Part shown: positions 40,294-48,700 of the stretch, in pieces
How positions within the stretch are numbered: position 1 is the stretch's first letter
How the letters are laid out: the number at the start of each line of letters is the position of its first letter
Assembly: GCF_004342445.1 (NCBI RefSeq)
Contig: NZ_SLWW01000001.1
Span: forward strand, 1 to 64,000
Length of the DNA: 64,000 nucleotides
Source of the DNA: Rhodovulum euryhalinum
Lineage (GTDB): Bacteria; Pseudomonadota; Alphaproteobacteria; Rhodobacterales; Rhodobacteraceae
Direction: 5' to 3'
Position numbers and translations under genes: made by a program
Notes under the pieces: generated by a model
What the model saw: the letters and a program-made list of their open reading frames with translations, nothing else
Databases searched by the model: none
What the model was told of the DNA's origin: nothing

Positions 40294-40613
40294 ACGCACG
40301 TCCGATGCGCCCGATCGGCGGCACGGACAGGTTTCACAAAACCGATTCCCGCCGTTCACGAAACGGAGTCGCGGCGCGGGCATCCTCGGTCCACCCGGTC
40401 TTGTCCGACCGGTCCCCGGGGAAGCGCCGCGTCCCCAAGTCCGGCGCAGGCCGTCCGCCCGCGCCTGCCCCCGGGTTTTCGGCGGGCCGCCCACGCCCGG
40501 GTGGCTTCGCTTTCAGCGCCCCCGGCCGCCCCGCCGGGGGCGCGTCCTTTGTCGTCTGGACGGCCCTGCGCCCCGGGTCTAGGGTGCCGGAGTTTCCACG
40601 AGAGGGGTGATCC
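40294..40613. other. 320-base intergenic region before the aminotransferase gene
   Basis: This stretch is GC-rich and low in complexity. The proline/arginine-rich open frames that cross it on both strands look like composition artefacts. The only structure I can support is the strong hairpin at 40517-40542; I found no convincing promoter or RNA gene. Confidence 0.5.
40517..40542 (+). terminator. Strong hairpin terminator between VOC and aminotransferase genes
   Basis: CGCCCCCGGC and GCCGGGGGCG form a perfect ten-base stem around a six-base loop, followed a few bases later by CCTTT. It sits 224 bases past the VOC stop, so it may also insulate the aminotransferase gene. Confidence 0.55.
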
Positions 40614-41477
40614 ATGGCCACTGGCAGCAATATCCGGACCTATTTCGAGGGCACCTGGCACCGCACCGACCTGGCCGTGATGCGCGCCGCCGACCACGGC
40701 AGCTGGCTTGGCACCACGGTATTCGACGGGGCGCGCTATTTCGAGGGAATCGCCCCCGACCTTCTGGCCCATTGCGACCGGGTGAACCGCTCGGCCGAGG
40801 CGCTGATGATCACGCCCACGGTCGGTCCGCAGGAGATGCACGACATCATCTGGGAAGGGCTGAAGACCTATCCCGCCGACGCCGCGGTCTATATCCGGCC
40901 GATGTACTGGGCGCTCGAGGGCGATTTCCTGGGCGTGGTGCCGAAACTGGGGGCGACGGGCTTTGCGATCAGCCTCGAGGAAATCCCGATGGCCGCGCCG
41001 GGCAGCGCCACGACGCTGACCACCACGCGCTTTCGCCGCCCGACGCTTGATTGCGCGGTGGTGAACGCCAAGGCGGGCTGCCTCTACCCCAACAACGCGC
41101 GGATGCTGGCCGAGGCGCGCGCCAAGGGCTTCGGCAACGCGCTGGTGGCCGATGCCCTGGGCAATGTCGCCGAGACCGCCACGGCGAATGTCTTCATGGT
41201 GAAGGACGGCGCGATCTTCACCCCCATCGCCAACGGCACCTTCCTGGCCGGCATCACCCGCGCGCGCCACATCGCGAACTTCAGGGCCGAGGGGATCGAG
41301 GTGCACGAGAGCGTGCTGAGCTTTGACGATTTCCGCGGGGCGGACGAGGTTTTCCTGTCCGGCAACATGATGAAGGTGACGCCGGTCAAGGCCTTTGACG
41401 ACGTGCAGTACCAGGCGGGGCCGGTGACCCAGAAAGCGCGCGAGCTTTACTGGGACTGGGCACATTCGGGCGGCTGA
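40614..41477 (+). CDS. ilvE: Branched-chain-type class IV aminotransferase
   Basis: This 287-residue PLP enzyme of the BCAT family performs the last step of valine, leucine and isoleucine synthesis or the first of their breakdown. Landmarks are FDGARYFEG and YIRPMYWALEG, then the likely PLP-binding lysine K153 in VVNAKAGCLYPN. ADALGNVAETATANVFMVKDG follows. It ends with LSGNMMKVTPV. It is a somewhat divergent BCAT, so a related D-amino-acid or aminodeoxychorismate role cannot be fully excluded. Confidence 0.82.
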   Translation: MATGSNIRTYFEGTWHRTDLAVMRAADHGSWLGTTVFDGARYFEGIAPDLLAHCDRVNRSAEALMITPTVGPQEMHDIIWEGLKTYPADAAVYIRPMYWALEGDFLGVVPKLGATGFAISLEEIPMAAPGSATTLTTTRFRRPTLDCAVVNAKAGCLYPNNARMLAEARAKGFGNALVADALGNVAETATANVFMVKDGAIFTPIANGTFLAGITRARHIANFRAEGIEVHESVLSFDDFRGADEVFLSGNMMKVTPVKAFDDVQYQAGPVTQKARELYWDWAHSGG

Positions 41478-41502
41478 CAGGGCACTCCCGCCCCCGGCCC
41501 GC

Positions 41503-41520
41503 GCGGGGCTTGCGCCCCGC
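41503..41520 (+). terminator. Hairpin after ilvE
   Basis: GCGGGGC and GCCCCGC pair perfectly around TTGC, 26 bases past the stop. A second hairpin follows at 41541, within a clade-typical repeat. Confidence 0.5.
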
Positions 41521-41540
41521 TTGTCCGGCGTTGGGCCGGG

Positions 41541-41594
41541 CCGCGCGCTTACGCGCGCGGTGCCTCCGGCGGGAGTATTTGGGCCAAGAAGAAT
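41541..41594 (+). repeat. Rhodobacteraceae-type intergenic repeat with hairpin
   Basis: A perfect hairpin CCGCGCGC-TTAC-GCGCGCGG (41541-41560) is followed by TGCCTCCGGCGGGAGTATTT and then GGGCCAAGAAGAA. From memory this 'CCTCCGGCGGG-GTATTTGGGCCA-AGAA' pattern recurs between genes in many Rhodobacteraceae, usually just after hairpins. Only this copy is visible in the window. Confidence 0.5.
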
Positions 41595-41719
41595 GCCGTA
41601 TCGGCCAGAAAACCGGACCGGGGGCGCGAACCGGCGGTTGCGGCAACGGCATCGCCGCACGGGAGTTGCCAGCGGGCGGCTGGTCGGTCATGCTCGCGGC
41701 GGTTCCAGGGAGGGCGCCC

Positions 41720-42175
41720 ATGCGCAAGTTCCTCGTCGTGCTCGACGACAGCCGCGAATGTCTGAACGCGATGCGCTTTGCCGCGATGCGCGCGGCCAAG
41801 ACCGGTGGCGGCGTACAGATCCTCTCGGTGATCCCGCCCGACGAATTCAACCACTGGATCGGGGTGGGCGACCTGATGCGCGAGGAGGCGCGCGAGCGGA
41901 TCGAGGCGCATTTCGAGGTTTTCGCCAAGTGGATGCGCGACCGGCAGGGGATCGACCCCGAACTGGTGATCCGCGAGGGTGAGCCGGTGCCCGAGATCCT
42001 TGCCCAGATCCGTGACGACCCGCAGATCGGCGTTCTGGTGCTGGGGGCTGGCGTCGACAAGAAGGGGCCGGGGCCGCTGGTCGCGCAGCTGACGAGGAGT
42101 TCGGGCACGCTGCCCGTGCCGATGACCATCGTCCCGGGCGGGCTGTCCAAGGAGGGGTTGGAGGCCGTGTGCTGA
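41720..42175 (+). CDS. Universal stress protein (UspA) family
   Basis: This 151-residue single Usp domain starts RKFLVVLDDSRECLNAMRFAAMRA and ends VLVLGAGVDKKGPGPLVAQLTR. The GAG...GPGPLV pattern resembles the ATP-binding G-2x-G-9x-G loop but is imperfect. These proteins accumulate in stress, and the molecular role is unknown. The ATG at 41720 follows GGAGGG. It lies 78 bases before nfu with a separate promoter between. Confidence 0.88.
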   Translation: MRKFLVVLDDSRECLNAMRFAAMRAAKTGGGVQILSVIPPDEFNHWIGVGDLMREEARERIEAHFEVFAKWMRDRQGIDPELVIREGEPVPEILAQIRDDPQIGVLVLGAGVDKKGPGPLVAQLTRSSGTLPVPMTIVPGGLSKEGLEAVC

Positions 42176-42198
42176 GCCGTCTGGAATCAGTCGAAATG

Positions 42199-42227
42199 TT
42201 GACATTGCCGGCGCAGGGGCGCATATC
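42199..42227 (+). promoter_or_regulatory. Probable sigma-70 promoter of nfu-tsaB-rimI
   Basis: TTGACA (42199-42204), a 17-base spacer and CATATC (42222-42227) stand 27 bases before the nfu ATG. The -35 is perfect and the -10 is moderate. Confidence 0.5.
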
Positions 42228-42253
42228 CGACTGCAAAGCTAAGGAATAGACTC

Positions 42254-42820
42254 ATGTTCATCCAGACCGAATCCACGCCGAACCCGGCGACGCTGAAATT
42301 CCTGCCCGGCCAGGCGGTCCTGGAGGCGGGCACGGCGGACTTTCCTTCGTCCGAGGGGGCCGAACACTCGCCCCTGGCCAGCCGCATCTTTGCCGTGGAG
42401 GGCGTGCGCGCGGTGTTCTTCGGCACGGATTTCGTCACCGTGACCAAGGAAGACGGGGTGGAGTGGGACCACATCAAGCCCGCGATCCTCGGCGCGATCA
42501 TGGAGCATTTCCAGTCGGGCCAGCCCGCGATGATCGGTGAGGCAGAGGCGGGAGGGCATGCCGACCATGACGGACCAGACGCCGATATCGTGCGCCAGAT
42601 CAAGCAGTTGCTCGATACTCGCGTGCGCCCGGCCGTGGCGCAGGACGGCGGCGACATCACCTTCCACGGGTTCGACCGGGGCGTCGTGTACCTGCACATG
42701 CAGGGCGCATGCGCGGGGTGCCCGTCGTCCACGCTGACGCTGAAGATGGGGATCGAGAACCTGCTGCGCCATTATATCCCCGAGGTCACCGAGGTTCGCC
42801 CGGTCGCCGAACAGGTCTGA
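42254..42820 (+). CDS. NifU-like iron-sulfur scaffold/carrier (Nfu type)
   Basis: This 188-residue protein pairs an Nfu_N domain (MFIQTESTPNPATLKFLPGQ) with a C-terminal NifU domain that carries CAGC (C153, C156). Two such subunits hold one 4Fe-4S cluster. It delivers clusters to target enzymes, like mitochondrial NFU1. It ends in a TGATG overlap with tsaB. Confidence 0.92.
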   Translation: MFIQTESTPNPATLKFLPGQAVLEAGTADFPSSEGAEHSPLASRIFAVEGVRAVFFGTDFVTVTKEDGVEWDHIKPAILGAIMEHFQSGQPAMIGEAEAGGHADHDGPDADIVRQIKQLLDTRVRPAVAQDGGDITFHGFDRGVVYLHMQGACAGCPSSTLTLKMGIENLLRHYIPEVTEVRPVAEQV

Positions 42821-43476
42821 TGGACCCGGCACCGACGATTCTTGCCTTCGACACGTCGGCCGCGCATTGTGCGGCCGCTTTGCTGCATGGCGGCCGGATT
42901 GTGGACGAGCGGCACGAGGCGATGGGGCGCGGTCAGGCAGAACGGCTGATGCCGCTGCTGGCAGATATCCTGAAAGATGCCGGGCTTGGCTGGGGCGATC
43001 TGGACGGGATCGGCGTCGGCGTCGGACCGGGCAACTTCACCGGCATCCGCATCGCCGTCGCGGCGGCGCGCGGGCTTGCGCTGGGTCTGGGCGTGCCTGC
43101 GATCGGCGTGACGGGCTTCGAGGCACTGGCCCATGACGAAGGAGGCCCGGTGCTGGTGGCGCTGCCTGCCCCGCGCGAGACGCTCTACCTCCAGCTTGTC
43201 GGCGGCGGCACTGCGCCGCGCCATCTGGCCCCGGACGAGGTTTCAGGCGCGTTCGACCTGCCGCCCGGAACGCGAGTCCTTGGCCATGGGGCCGAGGCGC
43301 TGGGCCAGGCGCTCGGTATCATGGCCCTGCCCCGCCCGCTGGCAGGGATCGCCCCCGCCATAGCGCGGATCGCTGCCGACCGGCTTGGGCAGGCACAGCC
43401 GCGCCCTGCCCCGCTCTATCTGCGGCCGGCCGATGCCGCGCCCCCGGCCGATCCGCCGCCGGTGATCCTGCCGTGA
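42820..43476 (+). CDS. tsaB: tRNA threonylcarbamoyladenosine synthesis protein TsaB
   Basis: This 218-residue ASKHA-fold protein without catalytic metal ligands supports TsaD in making t6A37 of tRNAs. The hallmark stretches are TILAFDTSAAHCAAALL and GIGVGVGPGNFTGIRIAVAAARGLA. It is coupled to nfu upstream and overlaps rimI by four bases; a tsaB-rimI pair is common. Confidence 0.94.
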   Translation: MDPAPTILAFDTSAAHCAAALLHGGRIVDERHEAMGRGQAERLMPLLADILKDAGLGWGDLDGIGVGVGPGNFTGIRIAVAAARGLALGLGVPAIGVTGFEALAHDEGGPVLVALPAPRETLYLQLVGGGTAPRHLAPDEVSGAFDLPPGTRVLGHGAEALGQALGIMALPRPLAGIAPAIARIAADRLGQAQPRPAPLYLRPADAAPPADPPPVILP

Positions 43477-43889
43477 CGCCCGATGCCCTGTCGGCCCTGC
43501 ATGCGCTTTGCTTCGGTCATCCGCGACCGTGGTCCGGCCCCGAATTCGTGGCACTTCTCGAAAGCCCCGGTGTCTTTCTGGTGGGGGATGGCTCGGCCTT
43601 TGCCCTTGGACGGGTCGTGCTCGACGAGGCAGAATTGCTGACGCTGGCGGTCCACCCCGGGGCACGGCGCCGGGGCCTTGGCCGGGCGCGGCTGGGTGCG
43701 TTCGAAACCGCGGCGCTGGACCGCGGCGCCGCGCGTACCTTTCTCGAGGTGGCGGCCGACAACGGGCCCGCGCGTGCCCTCTATGCCAGCGCGGGCTATG
43801 CCCTGACCGGCCGCCGGCGGGGCTACTACGCGGCCCCCGATGGCCGGCGGATCGACGCGCTTCTGATGTCACGGGCGCTGGCAGGCTAA
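43473..43889 (+). CDS. rimI: GNAT acetyltransferase, RimI-like
   Basis: This 138-residue N-acetyltransferase has the acetyl-CoA loop RRRGLGRARLGAFE and the following FLEVAADNGPARALYASAGYA typical of RimI. RimI acetylates the N-terminus of ribosomal protein S18; position next to tsaB supports that assignment. The GTG at 43473 overlaps the tsaB stop. Confidence 0.88.
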   Translation: MTPDALSALHALCFGHPRPWSGPEFVALLESPGVFLVGDGSAFALGRVVLDEAELLTLAVHPGARRRGLGRARLGAFETAALDRGAARTFLEVAADNGPARALYASAGYALTGRRRGYYAAPDGRRIDALLMSRALAG

Positions 43890-43914
43890 GCCCGCAAGCC
43901 TGCCCAGAATCCGG

Positions 43915-43944
43915 TTGACGCCTTGTCGGGGCTGCGGCCTTAAT
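43915..43944 (+). promoter_or_regulatory. Probable promoter of the second BMP transporter operon
   Basis: TTGACG (43915-43920), an 18-base spacer and CTTAAT (43939-43944) lie about 77 bases before the ATG at 44021. Confidence 0.45.
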
Positions 43945-44020
43945 CGGGCGGAAGCCAGGCCCTTGCGGGCAGCCCGTGACGATCCGCACCCTGTCCGACG
44001 ACCAACCGGGAGAGATTTCA

Positions 44021-45010
44021 ATGACGTTCCTTGGGAAAACCCTAGCCGCCAGTGCGGCGCTGGCCCTGATCGCCGGTGCGGCGCTGGCCGAACCCGCGAT
44101 GGTCTATGACCTTGGCGGCAAGTTCGACAAGTCGTTCAACGAGGCGGCGTTCAACGGCGCCGAACGCTGGAAGGCCGAGACGGGGGGCACCTACCGCGAG
44201 ATCGAGCTGCAATCCGAGGCCCAGCGCGAACAGGCGCTGCGCCGCTTTGCCGAGGCTGGGCTGAACCCGATCGTGATGGCGGGCTTTGCCTTCGGCGCGG
44301 TGCTGGGCGAGGTGGCGGCCGACTATCCCGACACGAAATTCGTCATCATCGACACCAAGGTCGAGGCGCCGAACGTCCGCGCGATCGAATATTCGGAACA
44401 TCAGGGCAGCTATCTGGTGGGCATGATGGCCGCAATGGCGTCGAGGACCGGCACCGTGGGCTTCATCGGCGGCATGGACATCCCGCTGATCCGCAAATTC
44501 GCCTGCGGTTATGCGCAAGGTGTCAAGGCGGTGAACCCCGACGCGACCGTGATCCAGAACATGACCGGCACCACCCCCGCCGCCTGGGCCGACCCGGTGA
44601 AGGGGGGCGAACTGGCCCGTGCCCAGATCGCGCAGGGCGCCGACGTGATCTATGCCGCCGCGGGTTCGACCGGCGTGGGCGTGCTTCAGACCGCAGCCGA
44701 CGAGGGCATATTGTCGATCGGGGTGGACAGCAACCAGAACTACCTGCACCCGGGACAGGTGCTGACCTCGATGATCAAGCGGGTGGATATTGCCGTCTAC
44801 AATGCCTTCACCGCCGGGGCGGATCTGGAAACCGGGTATTTCGTCCTCGGCCTTGCCGACGACGGCGTGGGCTATGCGCTGGACGAGCACAACGCCGCAC
44901 TGGTGACCGCCGAGATGCAGGCCGCCGTGGATGCCGCCAAGGCCGGGATCATCGCGGGCGAGATCGTGGTGCATGACTACATGTCAGACAACACCTGCCC
45001 GGTGAACTAG
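44021..45010 (+). CDS. BMP family substrate-binding protein (second system)
   Basis: This 329-residue periplasmic protein has the signal peptide MTFLGKTLAASAALALIAGAALA. The BMP fold includes PAMVYDLGGKFDKSFNEAAFNG, GFIGGMDIPLIRKFACGYAQG and VIYAAAGSTGVGVLQTA. It is close in type to Med/BmpA/PnrA nucleoside-binding proteins and differs clearly from the paralogue at 12442. Here it comes first in its operon, not last. The start at 44021 has a GGGAGAG site. Confidence 0.92.
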   Translation: MTFLGKTLAASAALALIAGAALAEPAMVYDLGGKFDKSFNEAAFNGAERWKAETGGTYREIELQSEAQREQALRRFAEAGLNPIVMAGFAFGAVLGEVAADYPDTKFVIIDTKVEAPNVRAIEYSEHQGSYLVGMMAAMASRTGTVGFIGGMDIPLIRKFACGYAQGVKAVNPDATVIQNMTGTTPAAWADPVKGGELARAQIAQGADVIYAAAGSTGVGVLQTAADEGILSIGVDSNQNYLHPGQVLTSMIKRVDIAVYNAFTAGADLETGYFVLGLADDGVGYALDEHNAALVTAEMQAAVDAAKAGIIAGEIVVHDYMSDNTCPVN

Positions 45011-45015
45011 GCCCG

Positions 45016-46587
45016 ATGGCGGGGGCAGAGGCCCCGGCAGCGGGGCGGCACCCGGACGCCGCCCCCGCCATCGAACTCAGGGGCATTTCCAAGGCCTTCG
45101 GAACGGTGCAGGCGAACCGGGACATCTCGCTCAGGGTGATGCCGGGCACGATCCATGGCATCGTGGGCGAGAACGGCGCGGGCAAGTCCACGCTGATGTC
45201 GATTCTCTACGGCTTCTACAAGGCCGATGCGGGCGAGATCCTGGTTGGCGGCCGCCGGGTCACGATCCCCGACAGCCAGGCCGCGATCCGCGCCGGGATC
45301 GGCATGGTGTTCCAGCACTTCAAGCTGGTCGAACCCTTCACCGTGCTGGAGAACGTGATCCTCGGGGTCGAGGAAGGGCGGCTGTTGAAGCCCGCGCTCG
45401 CCAGGGCGCGGGACACTCTGCAACGGCTGGCCCGGGACTACGAGCTGAACGTCGACCCGGATGCCAGGATCGAGGACCTGGGAGTCGGCATGAGGCAGCG
45501 CGTCGAACTCCTCAAGGCGCTGTACCGGCAGGCCGATATCCTTATCCTCGACGAACCCACAGGCGTGCTGACGCCAACCGAGGCCGACCACCTGTTCCGG
45601 ATATTGAAGAACCTCAAGTCCGAAGGAAAGACGATCATCCTGATCACCCACAAGCTGCGCGAGATCATGGCGATCACCGACACGGTTTCCGTCATGCGGC
45701 GCGGCGAGATGACCGCCACTCTTGAGACGGCAAGGACCAGCCCCGAGCAATTGGCCGAGTTGATGGTCGGCCGGAAGGTATTGTTGCGTTTGGACAAGAA
45801 ACCCGCGACCCCCGACCAGACGATACTTGAAATCGAGAACCTTCGGGTGACGGATGACGACGGGGTCGAGCGGTTGAAAGGCGTGTCGCTGAGCGTGCGC
45901 GCCGGAGAAATCCTCGGGATCGCGGGGGTGGCGGGAAACGGGCAGTCGCAGCTGCTGGAGGTGCTGGGGGGCATCACGCCCGCAACGGGCAATGTCCGGG
46001 TCAAAGGCGCCGAGATCGACCTGACGGGGCGCCATTCCGACGGCCGGTCGCGGCGCGCGCGCGGCATCGCCCATGTGCCCGAGGACCGCCAGCGCGAGGG
46101 GCTCATCATGGATTTCTTCGCGTGGGAGAACCTCGTCTTCGGCTATCACCACGACCCGGCCTGCCAGAGGAACCGCGCACTCATGGACAACGCCGCGATC
46201 CGCGCGCGTGCCGCCGAGCAGATGGCCCGGTTCGACGTGCGCCCGCCCGACCCGGACCTTGCAGCCCGCAACTTCTCGGGCGGCAACCAGCAGAAGATCG
46301 TGCTGGCCCGCGAGATCGAGCGCAATCCCGACCTGCTGCTGGTCGGCCAGCCCACCCGCGGTGTCGACATCGGCGCAATCGAGTTCATTCACCAGCGCAT
46401 CCTCGACCTGCGCGATGCAGGCAGCGCGGTGCTGCTGGTCAGCGTCGAGTTGGAGGAGATCCTGTCGCTGTCCGACCGGATCGCCGTGATGTTCGATGGC
46501 CGCCTCATGGGCGAGCGGCGGCCGGACCAGACCGACGAGACCGAGCTTGGCCTGATGATGACGGGCATGCGGACGGAGGTGGCCTGA
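45016..46587 (+). CDS. BMP/nucleoside-type ABC transporter, double ATP-binding protein (second system)
   Basis: This is a 523-residue tandem-ABC protein. The first domain has GENGAGKS at 51-58 and signature GVGMRQRVEL. The second has a degenerate Walker A (IAGVAGNGQSQLLE) and signature NFSGGNQQKIVLAREI. It starts only six bases after the binding-protein stop and overlaps the next permease. It is paralogous to the ATPase at 8843 but not a recent duplicate by eye. Confidence 0.92.
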   Translation: MAGAEAPAAGRHPDAAPAIELRGISKAFGTVQANRDISLRVMPGTIHGIVGENGAGKSTLMSILYGFYKADAGEILVGGRRVTIPDSQAAIRAGIGMVFQHFKLVEPFTVLENVILGVEEGRLLKPALARARDTLQRLARDYELNVDPDARIEDLGVGMRQRVELLKALYRQADILILDEPTGVLTPTEADHLFRILKNLKSEGKTIILITHKLREIMAITDTVSVMRRGEMTATLETARTSPEQLAELMVGRKVLLRLDKKPATPDQTILEIENLRVTDDDGVERLKGVSLSVRAGEILGIAGVAGNGQSQLLEVLGGITPATGNVRVKGAEIDLTGRHSDGRSRRARGIAHVPEDRQREGLIMDFFAWENLVFGYHHDPACQRNRALMDNAAIRARAAEQMARFDVRPPDPDLAARNFSGGNQQKIVLAREIERNPDLLLVGQPTRGVDIGAIEFIHQRILDLRDAGSAVLLVSVELEEILSLSDRIAVMFDGRLMGERRPDQTDETELGLMMTGMRTEVA

Positions 46588-47684
46588 TGCGGGACGTGAT
46601 GCCGCGATGGGCCGATGTGGTGCTGATCCCGCTCATCAGCCTGGTGCTGGCCTTCCTTCTGTCCGCGGTGGTGATCGTCGCCATCGGCGAGGATCCCCTG
46701 GCCGCGGTCAGGATGATGGTCACGGGCGCACTGGGATCGACCTATGCCTGGGGCTACACGCTTTATTACGCGACGAATTTCATCTTCACCGGGCTCGCCG
46801 TGGCGGTGGCGTTTCACGCGCGGCTGTTCAACATCGGTGGCGAGGGGCAGGCGACGCTGGGCGGCCTTGGCGTGGCGCTGGTCTGTCTGGCGCTGCCCTG
46901 GCCGCACTGGGTGCTGGCGCTGCCCGCGGCGGTGCTGGCGGCAGCGCTGTTCGGCGCGGCCTGGGCGGCGATCCCGGCCTGGCTGCAGGCGAAACGCGGC
47001 AGCCATATCGTGATCACCACGATCATGTTCAACTTCATCGGCGCGGCGGTGCTGAACTACATGCTGGTGAATGTCATGCGCCCGCAGGGGTCGATGGACC
47101 CGGCGACCGAAAGGTTTCCGCCGGGCACCCACCTGCCGACGCTGCACGACCTGCTGGCCCTGGTCGGCATCCCGTTTTCCAAGGCTGCACCCGCCAACAT
47201 CGCCTTTCTCATCGCGCTGGCCGCCTGCCTGCTGGTCTGGCTGCTGATCTGGCGCACGCGGCTGGGCTATGAAATCCGCGCCTATGGCCATTCCGAACCC
47301 GCCGCGATCTATGCCGGCATCCGGCCCGTCCGGGTCGTGATGCTGACGATGCTGGTCTCGGGGGCACTTGCCGGCCTCATGGCGGTCAACACCGTGATGG
47401 GCGAGGCCGAGCGGCTGGTGCTGAACTCGGTCGAGGGGGCGGGCTTCATCGGCATCGCGGTGGCGCTGATGGGGCGCAGCCACCCGTTCGGCGTCTTGCT
47501 CGCCGCGATCCTGTTCGGTTTTCTCTACCAGGGCGGTGCAGAACTGGCACTCTGGACCGACATCCCGCGCGAGTTGATCGTGGTGATCCAGGCCTTGGTG
47601 ATCCTGTTCACGGGCGCCCTCGACAACATGGTGCGGATGCCGCTGGAGCGGCTTTTCCTCGCCTTGCGGAAAAGGCGCACATGA
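46587..47684 (+). CDS. BMP/nucleoside-type ABC transporter permease 1 (second system)
   Basis: This 365-residue inner-membrane protein has the family segment AFHARLFNIGGEGQATLGGLG near residue 72 and the loop RTRLGYEIRAYGHSEPAAIYAGI facing the ATPase. About nine to ten hydrophobic helices are visible. Its ATG overlaps the ATPase stop and its TGA overlaps the next ATG (ATGA), so the four-gene cassette is tightly coupled. Confidence 0.92.
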   Translation: MRDVMPRWADVVLIPLISLVLAFLLSAVVIVAIGEDPLAAVRMMVTGALGSTYAWGYTLYYATNFIFTGLAVAVAFHARLFNIGGEGQATLGGLGVALVCLALPWPHWVLALPAAVLAAALFGAAWAAIPAWLQAKRGSHIVITTIMFNFIGAAVLNYMLVNVMRPQGSMDPATERFPPGTHLPTLHDLLALVGIPFSKAAPANIAFLIALAACLLVWLLIWRTRLGYEIRAYGHSEPAAIYAGIRPVRVVMLTMLVSGALAGLMAVNTVMGEAERLVLNSVEGAGFIGIAVALMGRSHPFGVLLAAILFGFLYQGGAELALWTDIPRELIVVIQALVILFTGALDNMVRMPLERLFLALRKRRT

Positions 47685-48649
47685 TGGACTTCGCCACGAT
47701 CCTGCAGGTCCTCGACTCGACCGTGCGGCTGGCCGCGCCCCTTCTGCTGGCCTGTTTGGCCGGGCTCTTTTCCGAACGCGCAGGCATCTTCGACATCGGG
47801 CTCGAAGGCAAGATGCTGATGGCGGCCTTCTTCTCGGCGGCAACCGCGGCGGTCACCGGCTCGGTCTGGCTGGGGCTGGCCGCCGGCATCGCCGCGTCGA
47901 TGGTGCTGGCCGGGGTCCACGGGCTGGCCTCGATCACCTTTCGCGGCAACCAGCTGATCTCGGGGGTGGCGATCAACTTTCTCGCGGCGGGGCTGACGGT
48001 GGTAATCGCCCAGGACTGGTTCGCACAGGGTGGCCGTACGCCCTCGCTGCTGGGCGGCGCACGGTTCGAGGCGATCACCCTGCCCCTTGCCGACACGGTG
48101 CGGCCGGTGCCGATCCTTGGCCCGATCTACCACGACCTGATCTCGGGACACACGATCCCGGTCTATTTCGCCTTCTCCATGGTGCCCCTTACCTGGTGGC
48201 TTCTTTACCGCACGCGCTTCGGGCTGCGGTTGCGCGCGGTCGGCGAAAGCCCCGAGGCGCTGGACACCGCGGGTGTTTCGGTCGTCGCGACGCGCTATGC
48301 GGCGGTGGCGATCTGCGGGGTGCTGTGCGGGATCGCGGGGGCCTATCTTGCCACCGCGCTGCAGGCGGGGTTCACCAAGGACATGACGGCGGGCCGGGGC
48401 TATATCGCGCTGGCGGCGCTGATCTTCGCCAAGTGGCGGTCGTGGCACGCGCTGTGGGCCACGCTGCTGTTCGGGCTCTTGCAAGCGATCGCACTGCGCT
48501 ATCAGAACCTTCAGATCGGTGGCGTGCCGCTGCCGGTGCAACTTATGGATGCGCTGCCCTATATCCTGACCGTAGTGATCCTGGCGGGATTCGTCGGGCG
48601 CGCGATCCCGCCGCGTGCAGGGGGCGAGCCCTATGTAAAGGAACGCTGA
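47681..48649 (+). CDS. BMP/nucleoside-type ABC transporter permease 2 (second system)
   Basis: This 322-residue permease carries the landmark SERAGIFDIGLEGKMLMAAFF and cytoplasmic loop RTRFGLRLRAVGESPEALDTAG. With the permease at 46587 it forms the channel. It is the last gene of the cassette; a TauE/SafE gene follows after 51 bases. Confidence 0.92.
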   Translation: MMDFATILQVLDSTVRLAAPLLLACLAGLFSERAGIFDIGLEGKMLMAAFFSAATAAVTGSVWLGLAAGIAASMVLAGVHGLASITFRGNQLISGVAINFLAAGLTVVIAQDWFAQGGRTPSLLGGARFEAITLPLADTVRPVPILGPIYHDLISGHTIPVYFAFSMVPLTWWLLYRTRFGLRLRAVGESPEALDTAGVSVVATRYAAVAICGVLCGIAGAYLATALQAGFTKDMTAGRGYIALAALIFAKWRSWHALWATLLFGLLQAIALRYQNLQIGGVPLPVQLMDALPYILTVVILAGFVGRAIPPRAGGEPYVKER

Positions 48650-48700
48650 CGGCCGCGCTGCGGCTTGCCAGCCGGGGGCAGAAGGCTCTAGGGACCATAT

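Noticed and set aside
40305-40630. Proline/arginine-rich frames on both strands before the aminotransferase gene
   Set aside because: Low-complexity GC-rich sequence with no ribosome site or family resemblance.
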